A stretch of DNA of 64,000 bases from Steroidobacter agaridevorans (GTDB lineage: Bacteria > Pseudomonadota > Gammaproteobacteria > Steroidobacterales > Steroidobacteraceae): contig NZ_BLJO01000007.1 of assembly GCF_009932555.1 (NCBI RefSeq), positions 376,930 to 440,929 of the forward strand, written 5' to 3'. Shown here one piece after another: positions 25,971 through 34,574 of the stretch; within the stretch, counting starts at the first letter, position 1, and each line of letters begins with the position of its first letter. Under the pieces are notes generated by a model. That model saw nothing but the letters and a program-made list of their open reading frames with translations. It did no database searches and had not been told where the DNA came from. The position numbers and the translations under genes were made by a program.

Positions 25971-27062
25971 TCACGGCTTCGCAATCGCCTGCCGCGTCAG
26001 CCAGCTCGCCAGGATGGCAAAATATTCGGCGGATTCCGGCGCCTCCTCGTGCATACGCGCCGGATCCATCTGTACTCGCGGGGGCACCGATAGTCGCATC
26101 GCATGATCGGCGCCGGCAATCACCGCCAGGTCGAACTTCGGATGCGCGACTCGCAGCCGTTCGACCGAATCGGCCACCGGCACGACCGGATCTGCCGCTC
26201 CGTAAATCACCAGCGCCGGCACCTTGACGCCTTCGAGCGTCCGCAAGGGATCGAACTCGATCTCCTTGCGCCAGCGTGAGGTCGCGCGATCCGTGACCGT
26301 CTCACCCATATACAGGAGCTTGAACCAGGGTTTCGTCTTTGCCGCATCGACGAGGCGCTGAGCCGTCGGGCGATCGCCGGTGCCGCGCATGTAGTCGTCG
26401 ACTGCCTTACGGGTTGCGATCATTTGTTCGATATCGGCCTGCGGGTAGTCGTTCACGCGCATGACGTTGATGGAACGGAACATCATCTGTACGTCCGGGC
26501 TCACGAGCGGAGCCGACGCGGCAATGATGAAGGCTGGCTCGGGGCTGCGCGACGCCGCCAGAAGCGCCAGCCACCCACCCTGGCTCAATCCCCAGATTCC
26601 GACACGTCGAGGGTCGATACGAACATCGGCCTTCAGCATTCGCACGGCTGCAATCGCGTCGTCGGCCAGCAGCGCGTAGTCGCTGGTCTGCAGATCGCCG
26701 CCCGATCTGCCACTGCCGCGTCGGTCATAGATGAAAACCGCGACGCCGAGTGCCGGCAGCATTTCTTTCAAGTGCCGATAAAGCGGCAAGTCGCGCAATG
26801 GGAAGGCGGCTGCATGCGTTACCACGATGGCCGACTGCGGCTTTCGGCCGCTCGCCAGATAGAGCGTGCCGCTGAGCTTTGTGGGACCATTCTCGAAAGT
26901 CTTTTCTTCTTCCACCACGCTCACGGAGGCTGGCGCGCTCCAGGGCACGGGCGCGGCACGCGTCGCGTCCTCCGCATGCGAGCAGACGCTCGACGCCAGT
27001 CCAAACAGGAACGCTGCCCATCTCATGGCCTGCGTGGCGAACGCTGGATACTGCTTCGGCAT
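25971..27062 (-). CDS. Exported alpha/beta hydrolase (dienelactone hydrolase/acyl-peptidase-like)
   Basis: A 363-aa alpha/beta-hydrolase with signal peptide (AAFLFGLASSVCSHAE). The nucleophile elbow is GLSQGG near residue 170, the acid lies in YGAADPVVPV, and the histidine in IAGADHAM. An oxyanion-type YDRRGSGRSGGD precedes. A helical cap lies between about 200 and 270. The start is at the ATG at 27062, ten bases after GAGG; upstream in-frame is only a TTG. It is monocistronic by spacing. The substrate is not evident; esters or amides in the periplasm are possible. Confidence 0.83.
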   Translation of the reverse strand: MPKQYPAFATQAMRWAAFLFGLASSVCSHAEDATRAAPVPWSAPASVSVVEEEKTFENGPTKLSGTLYLASGRKPQSAIVVTHAAAFPLRDLPLYRHLKEMLPALGVAVFIYDRRGSGRSGGDLQTSDYALLADDAIAAVRMLKADVRIDPRRVGIWGLSQGGWLALLAASRSPEPAFIIAASAPLVSPDVQMMFRSINVMRVNDYPQADIEQMIATRKAVDDYMRGTGDRPTAQRLVDAAKTKPWFKLLYMGETVTDRATSRWRKEIEFDPLRTLEGVKVPALVIYGAADPVVPVADSVERLRVAHPKFDLAVIAGADHAMRLSVPPRVQMDPARMHEEAPESAEYFAILASWLTRQAIAKP

Positions 27063-27307
27063 TGGCGGGCTACCTCGATGCAACGACGGATCTGAGGATC
27101 AGATGCGCGAAGGGCGCAAATGGTTTGCAAGCGCCTCGAAGTCGATCAAAGGACACTCAGTCAGACGAGACAAAGATCTTCTGCGGTCGACACTGACAGT
27201 CGCAGGCGGGTTTGAACACGAAATGTCAAATCGTTCAAGCCTTGTGAAACCGGCGCGCCAGTCTGAGGCACAGACGCGTGTGCATAGACGACTGGGAGAT
27301 CTGCAGC

Positions 27308-28477
27308 ATGACTTCGAGTAAGCAGAGTGTTCACAACCGGCACCGGCGCATCTGTTCGGCAATGGCGATTCTGCTAGCGACATTGGTCGCTTCCAGCGCC
27401 ATTGCTCAGGGCTATCCCGATCCACCTCAACCTCCTCCTCCACCGACGCCTCCCCCTCCGAGCCCCACTGGCTCATTCGCCATGACTCCCCTCGTTTCGA
27501 ATGGCGCAATCGCAGCGACAGTAACCGACCCGAATCTCGTCAACCCGTGGGGCGTCGCACTGGCGCCCGGACTTCCCATATGGGTCACGAACAATCTGAC
27601 GCAGACATCCACTGCCTATGATCCCGCAGGCACTCTACAGATCACCGTCAGTTTGCCGTCGACTGCGAGGGGCCCGGCGTCTCCGACCGGCCTCGTCTTC
27701 AACGGCTCGACGGATTTTGTCGTGAGCAACGCAATGGCCTCGGCGCCGGCACAATTCATCATGGTTGGCGAAAGTGGAACGTTGCTCGCGTGGTCTCCCG
27801 ATATCGATCCGGCCAACGCGCTGGTCGTGCACGACGACGCCGCAGGAGGCGCTGTGTACAAGGGCCTCGCCATTGCTACGAACGGCAGCGCCAACCTGCT
27901 CTTCGCGGCGGACTTTCACAACGGCAAGATCGACGTGTTCGACGGGCAATTTCAAAAGATCGCCGCGCCCGGTGGCTTCGCCGATCCGCAGCTGCCCGCA
28001 GACTACGCTCCCTTCGGCGTCCAGGCAGTCACTCTCGGTGGAGTACCCATGATCGTCGTGGCGTACGCGCAGCATACGGCGGACAATCTGGACGAAGAAG
28101 TGAAAGGCGCGGGCCTCGGCATCGTCAATGTGTTCGATCCGAACGGCAATCTGCTGAGGCGTCTCGTAAGTCCCGGCGCGCAGGCGAATGCGCCGTGGGG
28201 CATCGCGCTCGCGCCCGCGAGCTTCGGCCCGCTCGGCAACCTGCTGCTCATCGGAAACTTCGGCGACGGCGTGATCAACGCGTTCGACCCGAATAGCGGC
28301 GCATTCGTCGATACGATCAAGGATGCTTCAGGTCAGCCGATCGTAAACGACGGGCTCTGGGGCTTGGCATTCGCAGTCGACGCGAACAACCAACCCATAC
28401 CGCCGTTGTACTTCGCCGCGGGGATCGCCGACGAGACGGCGGGGGTGTTCGGCAGGATTGATCCGCAATCGCAGTGA
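27308..28477 (+). CDS. TIGR03118 family exported beta-propeller protein
   Basis: A 389-aa secreted protein. After a signal peptide (AILLATLVASSAIAQG) comes a proline-rich linker (about residues 38-55, mostly Pro with Thr/Ser), then a six-bladed-propeller-like domain with repeats such as NPWGVALAPG, PTGLVFNGS, APWGIALAPASFGPLGNLLLIGNFGDG and DGLWGLAFA, the hallmark of TIGR03118. The family is often tied to PEP-CTERM sorting in other bacteria, but no PEP-CTERM tail is present here (the C-terminus is RIDPQSQ). Start: ATG at 27308; the ten upstream codons lack signal-peptide character. The 245-bp gap before it shows no recognised element. Function unknown. Confidence 0.85.
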   Translation: MTSSKQSVHNRHRRICSAMAILLATLVASSAIAQGYPDPPQPPPPPTPPPPSPTGSFAMTPLVSNGAIAATVTDPNLVNPWGVALAPGLPIWVTNNLTQTSTAYDPAGTLQITVSLPSTARGPASPTGLVFNGSTDFVVSNAMASAPAQFIMVGESGTLLAWSPDIDPANALVVHDDAAGGAVYKGLAIATNGSANLLFAADFHNGKIDVFDGQFQKIAAPGGFADPQLPADYAPFGVQAVTLGGVPMIVVAYAQHTADNLDEEVKGAGLGIVNVFDPNGNLLRRLVSPGAQANAPWGIALAPASFGPLGNLLLIGNFGDGVINAFDPNSGAFVDTIKDASGQPIVNDGLWGLAFAVDANNQPIPPLYFAAGIADETAGVFGRIDPQSQ

Positions 28478-28603
28478 GTCCTGACTCGCCGATAGCCGTT
28501 AACACTCCTCGCGGTAACGGGAAGCCCGCCACTCCCCAGCGCACGAATCGCTGACCCAGGATCCCTCCGCATAGTCACGGACAACTCGTCCTGCGGAGCG
28601 ATC

Positions 28604-30979
28604 ATGAAGAAAGGTGCGGGCAAGCCCAACGGAAATGCGCATCCCTCCAACAGTCATGGCACGCCTGAAGTCCTGCCGCGTCCTGACTTTCACTTCAAGG
28701 GCGAGGTCGGTCGCACGTATCTCGATTCCGATCCGGCGAGGTTTCCGCAGCCGGTGCGGGCGCCGGCCAGTGCGCCCAACATTCTGCTGATCCTGATCGA
28801 CGACTGCGGCTTCGGCCAGTACAGCACCTTCGGCGGCGGCATCCCGTCGCCGACGATGGACAGGCTCGCCGCCGAAGGGTTGCGTTACAACCGCTTCCAC
28901 ACGACTGCACTGTGCAGCCCGACGCGCGCAGCGTTGATCACGGGCCGCAATCATCATTCGACATCGTTCGCCGGCATCACCGAGCTGGCGACTGGCTACG
29001 ACGGCTACACCTGCATCCTGCCCCGGAGCTGCGGGACCATCGGCGAGGTGCTGCGGCAGAACGGCTACATGACGGCGTGGATCGGCAAGAATCACAACAC
29101 GCCGCCCTGGGAAACGAGCGCGGTGGGGCCGTTCGATCGCTGGGCCAACGGGCTCGGCTTCGACTACTTCTACGGCTTCAATGCCGGCGACATGAATCAT
29201 TGGAATCCGGTGCTGTTCGAGAACCGGAACCTGGTGCCCGCCTCGCGCGATCCCAACTATCACCTGACCACCGATCTTGCCGACAAATCGATCGCATGGG
29301 TCCGCCAGGCGAAGGCCATCGCGCCCGACAAACCTTTCTTCTTGTATGTCGCCACCGGCGCGACGCATGCGCCTCACCAGACGCCCAAGGAATGGATCGA
29401 CCAGTTCAAAGGCAAGTTCGACGACGGCTGGGATGCCTACCGGCAGCAGACCGTCGCCCGGCAAAAGAAACTCCGCGTCATTCCCGAGAGCACCGAGCTG
29501 ACGACACGCTCGAAGGGTCTGCCCGCGTGGGACTCGCTCAACGCCGATCAGAAGCGTCTCTATGCGCGAATGATGGAAGTGTTCGCCGGCTACGCCGCGC
29601 AATGTGACTACGAGCTGGGTCGCATCGTCGAGGCCGTCAAGCAGCTGCCCGATGCCGACAATACACTCATCATCTACATCGCCGGCGACAATGGCGCGAG
29701 CGCCGAAGGCGGCCTGGAAGGCTCGTTGTGCGAGAACATGTTCTTCAACGGGTTCTCGGAGAAGTGGCAGGACAACATCAAGGCCATCGACGAGCTCGGC
29801 GGTCCGAAACATTTCAATCACTTCCCGTCCGCCTGGGCGCATGCCATGAATACGCCGTTCCAGTGGACCAAGCAGGTCGCGAGTCATTTCGGCGGCACGC
29901 GCAATCCGATGATCGTTTCCTGGCCGGCACGCATCAAGGACAAGGGCGGACTGCGCGATCAGTTCATTCACACCATCGACATCGTGCCGACGCTCTACGA
30001 GCTGTGCCATGTCACGCCGCCGACCGATCTGAACGGCGTCAAACAAAAGCCCATCGAAGGCGTGAGCTTCGCAGCCACGCTCGACGATGCGCAGGCCAAG
30101 AGCCTCCGCAAAACGCAGTACTTCGAGCTGGGCTGCAATCGCGGGCTGTATCACGAGGGCTGGATGGCTTCGTCGCCTTCCTTCGTGCCCTGGGATCCGA
30201 ATCGCCAGGAATGGGATCCGGACAAAGCGATCTGGGAGCTGTACAACATCGACGAGGATTTCTCGCAGGCTCGCGACCTGGCTCAGCAACACCCCGAGAA
30301 GCTTCGGCAACTGCAGGACATGTGGTGGGTCGAAGCCGCGAAATACAACGTCCTGCCGCTGGACTGGCGCGCCAGCATTCGCATGAATGCAGAGCTCATG
30401 GGACGTCCGAGCCTGATTCGTGGGCGTAATTCCATCACTTATTATCCCGGCACCGTCGGCTTGCCCGACGCCGCATCGCCGCCGATGTGCAACAAGTCAT
30501 GGAAGATCGCGGCGGAGATCGAGATCACGGACGAAAATACCGAGGGCATGATCATCACCCACGGCGGCCTCGAAGGCGGCTACGGCCTGTATCTCAAACA
30601 AGGCAAGCCGACGTTTGTTTACAACTTCCTGAGCGTCGAACGCTTCACCTTCGCGGCGAAGCAACCCTTGCCCGCGGGCAAGACCACGCTGGTCGTCGAT
30701 TTCAAATATGACGGCGGCGGCTTCGGCAAAGGTGGCGAGATCACGATGAGCGCGAACGGCAAGCCCATCGCCAGCGGCCGCCTGGCGCGCACCATCCCGA
30801 TTCAGCTCTCGCTCGGCGAGGGCATCGATGTCGGCATGGACATGGGATCGCCCGTCGACTTTACCTACCCGCTGCCTTTCGCCTTCACCGGCAAGATCTC
30901 ATCCGTGACGATCGATCTGGGCCCGATGGACGTCGGTGAGAAGGCGACGGCGGAGGCGGGTCTCAGCGCTTCAGGATGA
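28604..30979 (+). CDS. Arylsulfatase, type I formylglycine-dependent
   Basis: A 791-aa sulfatase of the alkaline-phosphatase superfamily. The formylglycine cysteine is C104 in CSPTRAALITGR; metal ligands include D66-D67 (LLILIDDCGFGQYS) and AGDNGASAEGG. Residues about 20-560 form the catalytic part, with the PRNPMIVSWPARIKDKGGLR-like segment typical of larger bacterial arylsulfatases, and the last about 180 residues a beta-rich C-terminal domain. There is no signal peptide, so it is probably cytoplasmic. No formylglycine-generating enzyme is in the window. The 3-prime end overlaps the convergent acetyltransferase gene by 17 bp. Substrate unknown; organic sulfate esters. Confidence 0.9.
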   Translation: MKKGAGKPNGNAHPSNSHGTPEVLPRPDFHFKGEVGRTYLDSDPARFPQPVRAPASAPNILLILIDDCGFGQYSTFGGGIPSPTMDRLAAEGLRYNRFHTTALCSPTRAALITGRNHHSTSFAGITELATGYDGYTCILPRSCGTIGEVLRQNGYMTAWIGKNHNTPPWETSAVGPFDRWANGLGFDYFYGFNAGDMNHWNPVLFENRNLVPASRDPNYHLTTDLADKSIAWVRQAKAIAPDKPFFLYVATGATHAPHQTPKEWIDQFKGKFDDGWDAYRQQTVARQKKLRVIPESTELTTRSKGLPAWDSLNADQKRLYARMMEVFAGYAAQCDYELGRIVEAVKQLPDADNTLIIYIAGDNGASAEGGLEGSLCENMFFNGFSEKWQDNIKAIDELGGPKHFNHFPSAWAHAMNTPFQWTKQVASHFGGTRNPMIVSWPARIKDKGGLRDQFIHTIDIVPTLYELCHVTPPTDLNGVKQKPIEGVSFAATLDDAQAKSLRKTQYFELGCNRGLYHEGWMASSPSFVPWDPNRQEWDPDKAIWELYNIDEDFSQARDLAQQHPEKLRQLQDMWWVEAAKYNVLPLDWRASIRMNAELMGRPSLIRGRNSITYYPGTVGLPDAASPPMCNKSWKIAAEIEITDENTEGMIITHGGLEGGYGLYLKQGKPTFVYNFLSVERFTFAAKQPLPAGKTTLVVDFKYDGGGFGKGGEITMSANGKPIASGRLARTIPIQLSLGEGIDVGMDMGSPVDFTYPLPFAFTGKISSVTIDLGPMDVGEKATAEAGLSASG

Positions 30980-31490
30980 ACTCGCGGTCGACCGTCTTGC
31001 CCACCGGAAACCCATACTCGCCCACCTTGCTGAACCCATAACGCTCATAGAAGCGCTGTGCGCCGTAGTTCTCCGACCAGACGCCGATATAAAGAGGCGC
31101 GCGGCCCTGCGAGGCCAGCCACTCGAGGCCGAGATCCATCAAGCGCCGGCCGAGACGGAGATTGTGGAATTCGGCGAGCACATACAGCTGCTGTATTTCG
31201 CCCGACTGCGCTTCCAGGTTCTCGACCGGGAGCTTGCAAGCGCCGACCACGATGAAGCCGATCTTGCGCCCGCTCGGGTGCTCGACCACGAACACGCCAC
31301 GATTGGGATCGCCGAGCGTGCGAGCCCAGCTTTCCGGCGTGTGACTTCTGGTGAGGAACTCCTGCAGATCCTCGGGCGGATACAAGTGCCCGAATGTTTC
31401 CGTGAACGTCGCGCCTCCCAACTCGGCCAGAACGACGGCGTCTTCGGGGGTGGCTCGGCGAATGGAGGTGGTATCGGAATGGGCGGACAT
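30963..31490 (-). CDS. GNAT family N-acetyltransferase
   Basis: A 175-aa acyltransferase. GNAT elements are IRRATPEDAVVLAELGGATF at the start, the acetyl-CoA loop AEFHNLRLGRRLMDLGLEWL (near residue 105) and SENYGAQRFYERYGF at the C-terminus. The ATG at 31490 was preferred; the only in-frame start upstream is a TTG. It lies downstream of, and in the same direction as, the ECF sigma gene (30-bp gap), and its stop overlaps the convergent sulfatase. Acceptor substrate unknown. Confidence 0.85.
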   Translation of the reverse strand: MSAHSDTTSIRRATPEDAVVLAELGGATFTETFGHLYPPEDLQEFLTRSHTPESWARTLGDPNRGVFVVEHPSGRKIGFIVVGACKLPVENLEAQSGEIQQLYVLAEFHNLRLGRRLMDLGLEWLASQGRAPLYIGVWSENYGAQRFYERYGFSKVGEYGFPVGKTVDREFILKR

Positions 31491-31520
31491 GGTCGTCAAT
31501 GGCAACAGGAACTCCGCCAA

Positions 31521-32774
31521 CTATGCCATGCCCAGCCTTCTGCGCAAAAGCGCCTGCTCCGCGTGAGTCGGAGCCGCTCCGAGCGCACGCGTTAAATGCA
31601 TGATCGCTCGCTCGCGATCTCCGCGACGGCGATAGAGCTCGCCGAGCGTCGCGTCCCAAAGGTAATAGCCGAGCAGCCACGGCGGCGGATTGATCGCTTC
31701 GAGCAAGGCGAGCCCCGCATCGGGCCCCTGCCACTCGGCGATCGCGATCGCTCGGTTCAATGTGTTGATCGGCGACGGCGCGATGCCGTCGAGCATTCGA
31801 TACAGACGCGCGATCTCCTCCCAGCGAGTCTCCCGATAAGACGGAGCCAGACAATGCTCGGCGGCAATGGCAGCTTCGGCGTGATATCGAGAGAAGACAT
31901 CGCCCCGAGCCGCGCGATGCAGGTACGAGACCCCAATGCGGATGAGCTCGACGTCCCACAGCGAGCGATCCTGTTCCTCGAGCAGCAGCAGCCCGCCGGC
32001 TCCATCGACGCGTGATTCGAAACGCGCCGCGTCCAGATACATGAGCGCCAGCAACGCAGCGGTCTCAGGCACTGCGCCAATCGGATGTTCGTCGAGCAGC
32101 CTGCCCAGACGAATCGCTTCCTCACACAGCTCGTGACGTATTACCTCGTCTGGTTGCGCCGAGCTGTAACCCTCGGTGAACAGCAGATAGAAAATCTCCA
32201 GAACGGCGGGAAGGCGCGTGGCCAGTTCTTCGATGCCGGGAGTTTCCAGTTCTTCGACATGCTCGCGCAGGGCGGCGCGGGCCCGCTGCAATCGCTTGTA
32301 GATCGCTTCATGACTTTGGAACAGTCGAAGCGCGATCTCTTCGGTGCTGAAGCCGCACAGGGTCTTCAGCGCAAACACGATCTGCGATTCGCGCGGGATC
32401 GCGGGATTCGCGCAAACGAACAACATGCGGAGCTGGTCATCCCTGACCTCGTTGTCCAGATAGACAGGCTCCTCGGCGCCAGCGTCAGCGGCCGCTTGCT
32501 CGGCGCTGTCGACTGAGGCGTCGGTGCGCTTCTCACGTCGAAGCGCACCGAGCATCTCATTCACTGCCACGCGATAGAGCCATGCGCTCTTGTCGTCCGG
32601 CTGGCCTCGCTCGGCCCATAACTGCACAGCGCGGAGCAACGCCGTTTGCACGGCATCCTCACACAGCTCCACGCGATGTACGCCGAACCGGCGCGACAGC
32701 ACCGAAACCAACCGTCCGGACTCGTGCCGGAAGTAGTGCTCCGGAAGCGCAGCGGTCGATTTCGGATCGATCAC
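31521..32774 (-). CDS. ECF42-type RNA polymerase sigma factor with C-terminal TPR-like extension
   Basis: A 417-aa sigma factor. Region 2 is seen in YFRHESGRLVSVLSRRFG and LCEDAVQTALLRAVQLW, region 4 in IPRESQIVFALKTLCGFSTEEIALRLFQS (about 130-170), and then a 220-residue helical extension of TPR type (LYRRRGDRERAIMHLTRAL at the end). This size and the adjacent DGPF gene identify the ECF42 group, which works without a membrane anti-sigma; the extension itself is needed for activity. The start is a GTG at 32774, 5 bp after the DGPF gene stop; upstream in-frame sequence is a shadow of that gene. The target is commonly the DGPF gene itself. Confidence 0.85.
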   Translation of the reverse strand: MIDPKSTAALPEHYFRHESGRLVSVLSRRFGVHRVELCEDAVQTALLRAVQLWAERGQPDDKSAWLYRVAVNEMLGALRREKRTDASVDSAEQAAADAGAEEPVYLDNEVRDDQLRMLFVCANPAIPRESQIVFALKTLCGFSTEEIALRLFQSHEAIYKRLQRARAALREHVEELETPGIEELATRLPAVLEIFYLLFTEGYSSAQPDEVIRHELCEEAIRLGRLLDEHPIGAVPETAALLALMYLDAARFESRVDGAGGLLLLEEQDRSLWDVELIRIGVSYLHRAARGDVFSRYHAEAAIAAEHCLAPSYRETRWEEIARLYRMLDGIAPSPINTLNRAIAIAEWQGPDAGLALLEAINPPPWLLGYYLWDATLGELYRRRGDRERAIMHLTRALGAAPTHAEQALLRRRLGMA

Positions 32775-32779
32775 GTGCT

Positions 32780-33124
32780 TCAGCGCCAGCCGAGCTCGCG
32801 GATCTCTACGCTCGCGCCGGGCACTTGGTTGATCGGGCATTCCTTCGCGATCTCGATGGCTTGCGCGAGCGACTCGGTCTCGACGAACGCGTAGCTGCCC
32901 ATGACTTCCTTGGCTTCGATGTAAGGACCATCCGTCACGTTGCCGCCGCGAACCACCGTGCCCCCCTGCTTCAAACCCTCGCCAGGGATGACCTCCTTCT
33001 CGAACTTCGCTCGCCAGGCCGCCCAGGCCTTGTACTGGGCCTGCATCTCCTCGGGCGATGAGGCCGGCTGCGGTCCGGCCGGGAATCGATACAGAAACAG
33101 GAACTTGGTTTTGCTCGTGGACAT
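32780..33124 (-). CDS. YCII-related DGPF-domain protein, ECF42 partner
   Basis: A 114-aa alpha/beta-barrel protein with TKFLFLYRFP at the N-terminus and the DGPF motif in the form TDGPYIEAKEVMGSYAFVE (about residues 66-84). The ATG at 33124 follows GGAGAGACTG. It lies 5 bp upstream of the ECF42 sigma gene and is conserved next to such sigma factors across phyla; the biochemical role of the partner is not established. Confidence 0.88.
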   Translation of the reverse strand: MSTSKTKFLFLYRFPAGPQPASSPEEMQAQYKAWAAWRAKFEKEVIPGEGLKQGGTVVRGGNVTDGPYIEAKEVMGSYAFVETESLAQAIEIAKECPINQVPGASVEIRELGWR

Positions 33125-33264
33125 CAGTCTCTCCGGGTCTGGCCGCCGACGCTCGGCGGGCTTGCCTGACTGAGATGCTCGGGCCAGGCCGGATTGGACA
33201 CACGCCGCAAGAAAATCTGCGTTCGGTATCGGCCGTCGACCCTGAGCTCCTCCGGCCGGGCGGT

Positions 33265-33894
33265 TCATGCGCCGCATTCTAGCCGGCGGCGGAAACGCCC
33301 GCTTCCCTCGATCCAGCTCTGGAAAGAACCGATGAACGTCGAAAGCGAATTACGCAGCCGCTCATCCGTCAGAGCGCCGTCGCTATCGAATACGTTGGCC
33401 GCCTCGCGCACGTAGATTTGCGGCTGTGGCATCACGATGGCGCCGCAGGCCGTGAGGGTGTGCCGGAGCGATGCTTGAGCAAGGCGGGTTCCCCACGGCC
33501 CGGCGCTGGCTCCGAGAATCGCTGTGGGCTTACCGTCTAGCAGGTCAGGCTCGCTTCGAGAGAGCCAATCGATGGCGTTTTTCAGCACGCCCGGCAATCC
33601 CTGATTATATTCAGGCGTGGCGATCAACAAGGCATCCGCCTGCACGAGCGCAGTTGCAAGTCTCACGACTCCCCCCGGTGGATCGTGTGCTTCGAGGTCC
33701 TCATTGAACAGCGGCACCGACCCCAGGTCTTCGTAGATCCGAATCGAAAGCGTCGGCCGTGCATGCAGCTCGGCGGCCGCCAGCAGCTGCTTGTTATACG
33801 AACGTCGACGGAGACTTCCCGCCAGAGCCAGTACGACCGGCCTCACGGATACGTCGCCAGGCTGTTCTGTTGCTGTGTTGGGCAGGCTCCACAT
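33265..33894 (-). CDS. NADPH-dependent FMN reductase family protein
   Basis: A 209-aa flavodoxin-fold oxidoreductase. FMN-phosphate binding loop LALAGSLRRRSYNKQLL (residues about 22-38), the family motif ATPEYNQGLPGVLKNAIDWLSR and the GASAGPWGTRLAQASLR loop are all present, so it reduces FMN or quinone/azo substrates with NAD(P)H. The ATG at 33894 is preceded by GGAGGATTTGAGG, a strong ribosome site, in preference to a TTG five codons upstream. It follows the LysE gene by 21 bp on the same strand. Confidence 0.88.
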   Translation of the reverse strand: MWSLPNTATEQPGDVSVRPVVLALAGSLRRRSYNKQLLAAAELHARPTLSIRIYEDLGSVPLFNEDLEAHDPPGGVVRLATALVQADALLIATPEYNQGLPGVLKNAIDWLSRSEPDLLDGKPTAILGASAGPWGTRLAQASLRHTLTACGAIVMPQPQIYVREAANVFDSDGALTDERLRNSLSTFIGSFQSWIEGSGRFRRRLECGA

Positions 33895-33915
33895 CCTCAA
33901 ATCCTCCAATCCGGC

Positions 33916-34500
33916 TCAAGTGTTCAACAGGTCGACGACGATGCTCGCAGCCGAAAGCATGAGCACCGCGCCGAGAATTCGATCGATGGCACGACGCGCC
34001 TCGGGGCGAGCAAACAACCGCGTCGCTGCCGTCCCCGCCAACGCCCACAGCATCAAGCAAGCGCTGGTCACTGCCACCATCAGAAGCACCAGCAGCGTCA
34101 GGCTTTGCCCCTGAGGCATCGCCGCGACCGCGGCTGCAACCAGAATCCATGCTTTGGGATTCAACAACTGAAAGACGGCAATGCCCAAAGGCGTCGAGGG
34201 AACTGCCGCATCGGTCGCAGATGTCCGCTCTCGCATCAGTAGCGCGAACCCCATCCAAGCCAGGTACGCGCCACACAGAATGTGCAGAACGAGCGTAAAC
34301 GCGGGCACAACCGACGTTGCGAGACCGAAGCCGAACCAGGTGACGATGAGCAGCAGCATCGAACCGCAAACAACTCCAAGGACGGCGCCTATCGCCGGCG
34401 CCATGCCACGTGCGCCGGCTTGCATGACGATGATGTTGTTGGGGCCGGGTGTGATTGCCGCAGCGAATAGCACGCCAATCACTGGCAGTAAGGAGTTCAT
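33916..34500 (-). CDS. LysE/RhtB family amino acid exporter
   Basis: A 194-aa inner-membrane exporter with six predicted membrane segments. The family signature TPGPNNIIVMQAGARGM is at residues 17-33 and NPKAWILVAAAVAAMPQG near 115. It is divergent from a LysR gene (74-bp gap), the common arrangement in which the LysR protein senses the exported amino acid. The cargo is unknown. Confidence 0.88.
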   Translation of the reverse strand: MNSLLPVIGVLFAAAITPGPNNIIVMQAGARGMAPAIGAVLGVVCGSMLLLIVTWFGFGLATSVVPAFTLVLHILCGAYLAWMGFALLMRERTSATDAAVPSTPLGIAVFQLLNPKAWILVAAAVAAMPQGQSLTLLVLLMVAVTSACLMLWALAGTAATRLFARPEARRAIDRILGAVLMLSAASIVVDLLNT

Positions 34501-34574
34501 AGGCCTCTAGTATGGGGAGCGCGGCCCGCGTACCCTGTTGCAAAACTCGATGCAGATGGTTTCATTTTTAGACC

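Noticed and set aside
27425-27465. Apparent CCT/CCA repeat
   Set aside because: It simply encodes the proline-rich linker of the TIGR03118 protein; no tandem unit beyond that.
34539-34554. TGCA-N8-TGCA as a LysR operator
   Set aside because: Fits T-N11-A spacing but too short to separate from chance; mentioned only within the regulator entry.
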